Source: Gayadomonas joobiniege G7
GTDB lineage: Bacteria > Pseudomonadota > Gammaproteobacteria > Enterobacterales > Alteromonadaceae
Assembly: GCF_000300815.1 (NCBI RefSeq)
Contig: NZ_AMRX01000007.1
Coordinates: forward strand, 310,001-374,000
DNA length: 64,000 nucleotides
Reading direction: 5' to 3'
In this document: positions 56,552 through 64,000 of the stretch, in pieces
Numbering within the stretch: the stretch's first letter is position 1
Layout of the letters: each line of letters opens with the position of its first letter
Position numbers and translations under genes: made by a program
Notes under the pieces: model-generated
Database searches by the model: none
What the model was told of the DNA's origin: nothing
The model's input: the letters and a program-made list of their open reading frames with translations, nothing else

Positions 56552-59500
56552 TTACGCAGACGCCTTTATTATTTCAACGTCTAAAGTCTGCCCTGCTTGC
56601 AAATCTATCGGCTTAGCAAACTTCAGTTGTAATTCGTCATTGATTTGCTGATGGCTTAAAATAATCTCACGCCCGTTTAATTTCGCTTGGACTGAGTTAA
56701 CTGGGTTGCTAGCGGTTAAAATCAATTGGGCGACATTTATCTGCCCCTCGGCAATTTCAATTTGGCTCTTCATGCCAGTAGCCGTCTGTTGTTGGCTGTA
56801 CAAACCATAACCTTCAGCGCCACTAAAAAAGCTTTTATGATTAGCCACATGAATGCGAGGTTTAAACCCTAATAAACCGGCAGGCCCATCATAAATAAAA
56901 CCTTGTAGGGCTAATAATGCAGACCAAACACTTAGCGAGCGACCATAGTACTTGCCACACTCATCATCCCCGAACGGATTACCTGAGGTTCCTCGTGGGC
57001 CGGTTTCCATATCAGTCACCCCTTCGGTTCGTAAACGGCCGTCGTAGCGATCGGCAATGACTTTGATTAGCATTAACCCTTCGCGCAACATGCCGTTTTG
57101 AATCATGCTAGCACCGGCACCGTATTCAAAACCTGTCATGACTTCGTCACCGTATTTCATACCAGGGATCGGCTGAGGATTTTTAGGCCAAGTGATCATC
57201 TTGGTTCCGCCATCACTAATTTCGCAATACTGGCGAGGTTTAAGCGACTGACCATAAAAATCTGCTAAAAAGTTATATCTAAGCAATGATTGCATCGCTT
57301 TTTCAGTGCGTTCTTTAGGATAATTTCGATCGATATTGATTTGATCAGCCCACCATTCACCTAATACTTGGTCGATATGGCACCCATCTAAATAATCTTG
57401 TACCCTTTCTTGGCCAGCTTCTTGAATATAATATTCACCGTTCCATAAACGTTCGTTTTGCAATTGTTTCCCTGACGTCCTGATGCGGCGATATTCTTTA
57501 GCGAGATCATTTTCTTGCATAACATCTGCCATCCGAGCAGCGGCTTCTAACGCAGATAAATATAAACTGCCAATCCATGACGAGCACCCCATAATGGCAC
57601 CATCTAAGGTGTTGTGCTGCCGATTTTGCATATAACCATCGCGGTTGGGATCCCAATGCTCAATCGCCGCATTCATAGATTTTTTTACTTTAGGCCAAAG
57701 GCTTTTTAACCAGCTATCATCAACTGAACATTGATACTCTCGGTATGTATTTAAAATAGTGCCAAAAAAGCCATCAGCGGCTTCTTTATGTTTACTAGTA
57801 TGACGATATCGTAAAACGCCAGACTCTGTTTGAAAGTCATAATCTTGTTCGCGCATTTTGCGCCCCAGCTCTGGCAATAAGCGGGCATGTAGTTGGGCAT
57901 AATGCCAAACGTGCGTGCAATTACCTGGGCAACAGCCGTCATCTGATTTAGTGCCTTCCCACGCCCCAAAATAACCATCTTTTGACCAGAAACAGGTTTG
58001 GCTACGCAGTACGGCGGTTTGTGATGACAAACGATCTAATAACCATACCGGTAAGTTAGAGGCATACAAAGTATCGTGGAATTTACGTGTTCGGGCCGTT
58101 AAATCAGCGAGATTTTTTTGCACATAAGCGTTAACGGCCAGCGCATCAGGCCACCAATTGTTATACATTTGGCCATAGCGTTCTTGCCACTTTTGGCTAC
58201 CAGCATGTTTTGTATCGGTAAAATACCAAGACAAAACAAAAGTAACCGATTGGGTTTCGCCCGGCGCTAGCGTCAACGCACTTGCCACAGCCGCCCGCTG
58301 AGTTTTGCCCTGAGGGGAAGGCTGAGTTTGGGTTTCACCGTCCAATTGGCCTGATTGGAAAAAGGCACTATGTAAACTTTGGCTATCTTGCCAGTTGGCG
58401 ATGGCAGTTGAGTTATTGTGATAAGCGGCTAAGACCATTCCAGCCTGTTGACCATTTTGCTGCATATAAACCAGCGTAGCGCCATCAGCAGAGATGACTT
58501 TGTTGTGATTGCCGCCATAAGCCTGGCCTTTTTTATCATAACCCAAGATGTTTTTTTGTGCGGCCAGCAGATCCACTGAAACAAGCGCCGTCGATGTATT
58601 TGTGACTGTGGTTGTATATATGGCACAAGGTAACGCTGAGTTTTTTAAATCCATTGGAATAAATGGGTTAAATATTTCAGTTTTAACCGTGACTGGTAGC
58701 TGTGCATCATTATAAAAGTAGTTTGCGAACGGATATTCGCCTTCAAACGCAATTGACGAAACGGGTGAAAAATCAGCCGCCGCTTCGGTTTGCAAAGCTT
58801 TCACTACAGCGGGTTCGTCATTTGTTTGAGTTCTAATGGCTAAAAAACAATCTTCGTGAAAAATTTCTTCAAAGTTGGTCGCTATCTGCCAAATACCCGG
58901 CTGACCTTTACCATTAAATTGTATGCCACCGGCACCTATACCACCGACAGTGAAATTTATGGCCTGCAAATGTTCGCCCGTATACCTGCGGGTTTGGCCG
59001 CGTTCAGTGAGTTCACTACTTTCTAAATAGGCTCGGGTTTTAGCATCTCGTATCGCGTTTTGCCGCTTTTTAACCTGCTCAACTAGCACACCTGTGGCAG
59101 CGAGCTTGTCTTGCCAGCCGGCTTGTTTTAAATCTTTTTGAATTTCAGCTTGCGTTAAACCTTTGCCAAAACAAGCGACTTCATCTAGCTTGATGGCGGT
59201 TGATCCCCAGTCATTATCTGGTGCTTGACCAAAGTACATAGTCGATTTTTTCGGCCCGCGACGGGTAAACTCAAGTGCCCCACCCACTAAGCTACATTCA
59301 AACCCATCCACATAAACTCGGATATCCAAATCAAAACTGGTGATGGCAAAGTGATACCAGCGCCCTACTTCTATGGCTTTACCCGTTGGCAAATCAATTC
59401 TAGTCACAATTTTATCGTGCGTATTTCGATATAAGAGTGCCGACATATCGTTTTTAACGCCGATAATATAGCGCACATCATCTTTACTGGTTTGCGCCAT

Positions 59501-59914
59501 CAATACAGGGTCATCACCATTTTCGGGCAAGCGGTCGACTTTAAAAAAGAATGCCAAAGTCGCGGCACGATCACGTAAATGTTCAGCTTCAGTCTCTTGT
59601 AAATAACTGGCTGGGTCCAACGCCAACGCTTGACCGTTGGCAATGCCCTCTACAAGTTTTGGGTTACCAATTTTTGTCGCTGCTCGGCCACTCAAGGCAT
59701 CTTTGTAATCACCATCAAAGCGCCAGTAACCACGCAAAGAATCATGTGCTGTAATGGCTTTTGCATAGTTTTCACCCGCGCTTTTATTGAAAGACCAAAG
59801 TTGACCTGTACAGCCGGCTAAGGTGAGTCCACCTGCGGCAATTAAAAAATGACGCCGCGATTGTGAAACGGGTGTGCAGCATAACTTATTTTCATTGTTG
59901 ACTTTACACGACAT
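56552..59914 (-). CDS. GH116-like hydrolase with LamG domain, Tat lipoprotein
   Basis: About 1120 residues. The N-terminus has a twin-arginine signal ending in a lipobox: SRRHFLIAAGGLTLAGC. A LamG/concanavalin-type module follows (about 55-290: GYWRFDGDYKDALSG to DEVACFGKGLTQAEIQ), then a GH116-type module with CCPGNCTHVWHYAQ, RQHNTLDGAIMG (about 767) and GCHIDQVLGEWW (about 846). As in its paralogue at 52183, the expected Glu before QHNT is absent (YMQNRQHNT). Start choice: a frame is open to 59950, but ATG 59914 has AAGGACAAGG upstream. First gene of the leftward operon. Probably anchored to a membrane and acting on a glycan. Confidence 0.8.
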   Translation of the reverse strand: MSCKVNNENKLCCTPVSQSRRHFLIAAGGLTLAGCTGQLWSFNKSAGENYAKAITAHDSLRGYWRFDGDYKDALSGRAATKIGNPKLVEGIANGQALALDPASYLQETEAEHLRDRAATLAFFFKVDRLPENGDDPVLMAQTSKDDVRYIIGVKNDMSALLYRNTHDKIVTRIDLPTGKAIEVGRWYHFAITSFDLDIRVYVDGFECSLVGGALEFTRRGPKKSTMYFGQAPDNDWGSTAIKLDEVACFGKGLTQAEIQKDLKQAGWQDKLAATGVLVEQVKKRQNAIRDAKTRAYLESSELTERGQTRRYTGEHLQAINFTVGGIGAGGIQFNGKGQPGIWQIATNFEEIFHEDCFLAIRTQTNDEPAVVKALQTEAAADFSPVSSIAFEGEYPFANYFYNDAQLPVTVKTEIFNPFIPMDLKNSALPCAIYTTTVTNTSTALVSVDLLAAQKNILGYDKKGQAYGGNHNKVISADGATLVYMQQNGQQAGMVLAAYHNNSTAIANWQDSQSLHSAFFQSGQLDGETQTQPSPQGKTQRAAVASALTLAPGETQSVTFVLSWYFTDTKHAGSQKWQERYGQMYNNWWPDALAVNAYVQKNLADLTARTRKFHDTLYASNLPVWLLDRLSSQTAVLRSQTCFWSKDGYFGAWEGTKSDDGCCPGNCTHVWHYAQLHARLLPELGRKMREQDYDFQTESGVLRYRHTSKHKEAADGFFGTILNTYREYQCSVDDSWLKSLWPKVKKSMNAAIEHWDPNRDGYMQNRQHNTLDGAIMGCSSWIGSLYLSALEAAARMADVMQENDLAKEYRRIRTSGKQLQNERLWNGEYYIQEAGQERVQDYLDGCHIDQVLGEWWADQINIDRNYPKERTEKAMQSLLRYNFLADFYGQSLKPRQYCEISDGGTKMITWPKNPQPIPGMKYGDEVMTGFEYGAGASMIQNGMLREGLMLIKVIADRYDGRLRTEGVTDMETGPRGTSGNPFGDDECGKYYGRSLSVWSALLALQGFIYDGPAGLLGFKPRIHVANHKSFFSGAEGYGLYSQQQTATGMKSQIEIAEGQINVAQLILTASNPVNSVQAKLNGREIILSHQQINDELQLKFAKPIDLQAGQTLDVEIIKASA

Positions 59915-60112
59915 TGTTACCTTGTCCTTTGTGAGTTGACAACTTATCAATATTGAGCGAGATCACCTTAGCTGTAGTGCCATCCTAAGTTGATATTGAT
60001 AAGCGAATAAACTTGTTTCAAATAAGACAAATAAACTTCAATAAACCCGCAACAAAATTTAACGGCTGTGTTAAAAACTATTGAGGCTGACAGTGTTTAT
60101 AAGGTAGGAAAG

Positions 60113-60140
60113 TAAAAAAGCCGGATCTGGCAACCCGGCT
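60113..60140 (-). terminator. Rho-independent terminator of purB
   Basis: On the minus strand AGCCGGG pairs with CCGGCT and is followed by a T-run. It is a few bases past the purB stop. Confidence 0.8.
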
Positions 60141-60147
60141 CTATGGG

Positions 60148-61539
<1,392 letters not shown>

Positions 61540-62163
61540 TTAAATTTGTTTACCCGCCTGCATTGCAAATTGCAGGTATTTTTGTCTTTGAAATATAATA
61601 TTGCGTCTTTTACCACCCAGCTGTCGCCATAATACAGCCGAGCGAATAGCAGCCATTAACAAAGCTCGGACTCGGCTTTGCACCATTTTTTGCTGCAATA
61701 AATTGGGGTTACCTAATACTTGTATCCGTGGCCCAAGCGGGCTAATAATAGTTTTATAAGCATCGGCAAAAGCTTCGATAACAAAATCATGAGTAAGCTC
61801 ATAGTGAACTAGTTTTTGTTCTATTTGCTCAATTTGTTGTGCCAGCTGGTTTAATGCCTTTGGGTGTTTATTGAGCTTACGCTCCAGTGTTAATACGCTT
61901 AATACGTAACGCGTCAGCTCTGTATCTTTGCTTTGCCCTTGTGCAGACAGTTGGGCGACTAGCAACTTTAAGCCATTTTCAAGGTTGTGATTGCCATCAT
62001 ATACGGCTTCAACTGATTCCGGATTAACTTGCAAGACACTGCTTAAACTTACTTGTAAGTATTGGCTATCAAGCTGGCCTTTTCGAGCCACAGTTTGCAC
62101 ATAATGGCACGCCTGGCAAACACCGGCCAGTGCTAACGTTTGTTCTAAAGTCACCTGCGCCAT
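61540..62163 (-). CDS. hflD: HflD-like high-frequency lysogenisation protein
   Basis: About 207 residues, alpha-helical, cytosolic or membrane-associated. In E. coli HflD binds the lambda CII activator and favours lysis; its normal role is not settled. Start choice: the frame is open to 62205, but ATG 62163 ([10 protein letters not shown]) overlaps the mnmA stop by 1 bp (TAATG), matching the conserved coupling. It sits between mnmA and purB as in E. coli. Confidence 0.92.
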   Translation of the reverse strand: MAQVTLEQTLALAGVCQACHYVQTVARKGQLDSQYLQVSLSSVLQVNPESVEAVYDGNHNLENGLKLLVAQLSAQGQSKDTELTRYVLSVLTLERKLNKHPKALNQLAQQIEQIEQKLVHYELTHDFVIEAFADAYKTIISPLGPRIQVLGNPNLLQQKMVQSRVRALLMAAIRSAVLWRQLGGKRRNIIFQRQKYLQFAMQAGKQI

Positions 62164-63266
62164 TATTTTGCTTCCAATTGATCTATGATAGCGCCGCCAA
62201 GGCAAATCTGGCCATGGTAAAAAACAGCTGACTGACCCGGTGTAACCGCTGCAACAGGTTCATCAAACACCACTTTAAAGGTATCTTCATCTAATTTTTG
62301 CAAAGTACAACCAATGTCCGCTTGTCGATAACGTGTTTTCACAGTGCAAACAAAGCCATCTGCAGGCCCAACTCTATCCACCCAATGGCACTGTTTAACC
62401 AACATAGCAGTTGAGAATAATCTTGGGTGGTCACTGCCTTGAGCAACAATTAAAACGTTCCGTTCAAGATCTTTATCAACCGTGTACCAAGGGGCTTCAC
62501 CCGCATCTTTTAAACCGCCAATCCCTAGCCCTTTGCGCTGACCTAGGGTGTGATACATTAACCCCTGGTGTTCACCTATTACTTCGCCATCTACTGTCTC
62601 TATTTTGCCAGGCTGAGCTGGTAAATATTGCTGTAAAAAGTCTTTAAACTTGCGCTCACCAATAAAACAAATACCGGTAGAGTCTTTTTTATTGGCGGTG
62701 ACTAGACCTTGTTCTTCAGCAATTTTACGCACTTGTGGTTTTTCTAAACCACCAACAGGGAATAACGTTTGCGCTATATGCTGCTCAGCCAATGTATATA
62801 AAAAATAACTTTGATCTTTATTGTTATCCAAGCCTCGTAACATTTGCCAATGGCCATTGGTCAATTGTCGCTGCACATAGTGGCCAGTGGCAATGTAGTC
62901 AGCACCTAACGCTTCAGCGGCAAATTCTAAAAAGGCTTTAAACTTAATTTCTTTATTGCACATTATATCTGGATTTGGGGTGCGCCCAGCTTTGTATTCA
63001 GCCAGAAAATACTCAAATACATTGTCCCAGTATTCGGCCGCAAAATTAACGGTATGCAGTTCAATGCCTAACTTGTCTGCTACCGCTTGAGCATCTTTTA
63101 AATCTTCAGCAGCTGCGCAATATTCGTCAGTATCGTCTTCTTCCCAGTTTTTCATAAATAAACCTTCGACCTGATAACCCTGCTCTATTAATAAATAGGC
63201 AGATACCGAAGAGTCGACACCACCAGACATTCCTACGATGACTTTTTTATCACTATTGCTCGACAT
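62163..63266 (-). CDS. mnmA: tRNA 2-thiouridylase
   Basis: 367 residues. Adds sulfur to U34 of Lys, Glu and Gln tRNAs. The PP-loop [12 protein letters not shown] near residue 13 binds ATP. The two catalytic Cys are in DIMCNKEI (about 103) and [11 protein letters not shown] (about 200). Full length and core. hflD follows with a 1-bp overlap. Confidence 0.97.
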   Translation of the reverse strand: MSSNSDKKVIVGMSGGVDSSVSAYLLIEQGYQVEGLFMKNWEEDDTDEYCAAAEDLKDAQAVADKLGIELHTVNFAAEYWDNVFEYFLAEYKAGRTPNPDIMCNKEIKFKAFLEFAAEALGADYIATGHYVQRQLTNGHWQMLRGLDNNKDQSYFLYTLAEQHIAQTLFPVGGLEKPQVRKIAEEQGLVTANKKDSTGICFIGERKFKDFLQQYLPAQPGKIETVDGEVIGEHQGLMYHTLGQRKGLGIGGLKDAGEAPWYTVDKDLERNVLIVAQGSDHPRLFSTAMLVKQCHWVDRVGPADGFVCTVKTRYRQADIGCTLQKLDEDTFKVVFDEPVAAVTPGQSAVFYHGQICLGGAIIDQLEAK

Positions 63267-63320
63267 TGATTTGCTTCTCGCTGCTAAAAAGGGGCGCTAT
63301 ATTAACATTCATTCGCCCAG

Positions 63321-63776
63321 CTATAAATAACTCTGTACTGCATCTAATGGATAAGATTTACCCGCCAAATACTCTTTAATGCAATGTTGAACCATAAAGC
63401 TGCGCATTTGACTGGTTTTTTGCTCGATTTCTGCCCAAGTCATCCATCTGGCGGCAATAATATCACTGTCTTGTGGAAAAGTTTCAGGAAAGTCTTGCTC
63501 CCCTAACTCTATGGCATAACAAAAACGCAAATACTGAATGTTTTTTTCTTTGATTTCGCTATGGTAAATGCCGACCAACTTTTGTGGTTCTAAGCTTAGG
63601 CCGGTTTCTTCATATAACTCACGTTTTGCTGCATCAATCAAGGTTTCATCTGCTTCCAGGTGGCCTGCAGGCTGATTAAAAACCCGTTGTCCATCATCGA
63701 TTTCTTCAACAATTAAAAACTTATCCTGACAGCGCACAATACAGGCAACCGTAGTGTTGGGTTTAAACATTATCAT
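63321..63776 (-). CDS. nudJ: Nudix hydrolase, NudJ type
   Basis: 151 residues. The Nudix box [17 protein letters not shown] plus YEETGL (about 38-60) fits GX5EX7REUXEEXGU and coordinates Mg2+ for cleaving nucleoside diphosphate-linked substrates. NudJ in E. coli acts on HMP-PP and on nucleoside di- and triphosphates. It overlaps the end of rluE by 4 bp and precedes mnmA, the conserved order. Confidence 0.9.
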   Translation of the reverse strand: MIMFKPNTTVACIVRCQDKFLIVEEIDDGQRVFNQPAGHLEADETLIDAAKRELYEETGLSLEPQKLVGIYHSEIKEKNIQYLRFCYAIELGEQDFPETFPQDSDIIAARWMTWAEIEQKTSQMRSFMVQHCIKEYLAGKSYPLDAVQSYL

Positions 63777-64000
63777 CTCCTCTTTTTATTCACGCCGGCT
63801 AACACTTGTTTAACGTCAGCCCAAGGCACTTCGCGCCATTCTCCGGGCGCTAGTTCAGAAAGCTCAAAACCGGCTTGCTGAACTCGAATTAATCTAAGGG
63901 TTGGCAGCCCGACAGCTGCGGTCATTCGTCTTACTTGGCGGTTTTTCCCCTCCGTTATGCGAATTTCTAACCAGCTATCTGGCACAGTTTTGCGCGCTCT
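63773..64000 (-). CDS. rluE: 23S rRNA pseudouridine synthase RluE, C-terminal part
   Basis: Only the last 76 residues are in the window; the frame runs off the right edge. [19 protein letters not shown] followed by [14 protein letters not shown] is the conserved C-terminal segment of the RsuA/RluB/E/F family. The gene order rluE-nudJ-mnmA identifies it as RluE, which modifies U2457. Confidence 0.92.
   Translation of the reverse strand, partial: RARKTVPDSWLEIRITEGKNRQVRRMTAAVGLPTLRLIRVQQAGFELSELAPGEWREVPWADVKQVLAGVNKKRR

Overview
The window comes from a marine gammaproteobacterium, most likely an Alteromonadales member (Catenovulum/Paraglaciecola-like; this is a guess from gene content, with no database search). 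The grounds are a tmRNA with tag ANDETYALAA, gammaproteobacterial housekeeping genes (ygiQ, purB, hflD, mnmA, nudJ, rluE) and a glycan-use locus with a TonB-dependent receptor, sulfatase, GH116-like hydrolases and flavin halogenases, as is common in algal-polysaccharide degraders.

Layout. 1-4121: core genes (ygiQ, partial; a secreted metzincin protease; ssrA). 4122-23090: a 19-kb integrated island (island 1), bounded by a 22-bp direct repeat of the tmRNA 3' end. It carries a P4/CP4-57-type integrase, a large NACHT/STAND-like NTPase with a C-terminal nuclease domain, a truncated gene next to an IS3-family remnant, a complete type I restriction-modification system (hsdM-hsdS-hsdR), an XRE regulator, and a CP4-57-like tail of alpA, radC-like, DUF2787, a second tyrosine recombinase and a YfjJ/Gp2-type replication protein. 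Hairpins and iterons suggest that the tail can replicate. 23091 to about 42850: a second, decayed island (island 2). It begins with a copy of the integrase promoter whose integrase is gone, and it carries a 17-kb leftward defence operon: hsdR, rhuM-fic, hsdM, hsdS, druH and druE (type I RM plus a Druantia type III-like pair). Directly upstream of that operon lies an RtcR-like sigma-54 activator with a CARF-like sensor domain, and between the two is a near-consensus sigma-54 promoter. Three broken genes follow at 41.9-42.9 kb. 43338-59914: the glycan locus, in two convergent arms. 60148-64000: core genes.

How it works together. Island 1 is a mobile defence island that has displaced the sequence behind ssrA but kept the tmRNA intact. 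Island 2 looks like an older occupant of the same site, now fixed. Its defence operon appears to be inducible: the CARF-sigma-54 regulator would read a nucleotide or RNA-end signal and switch on restriction, the RhuM-Fic protein and Druantia together. That regulated composite operon is the most interesting thing in the window. In the glycan locus, the receptor and a surface lipoprotein would capture and import a sulfated oligosaccharide, the sulfatase and two GH116-like enzymes would trim it, and the paired halogenase-like flavoproteins have no established role. Functional statements rest on recognised motifs and family knowledge; no searches were run.
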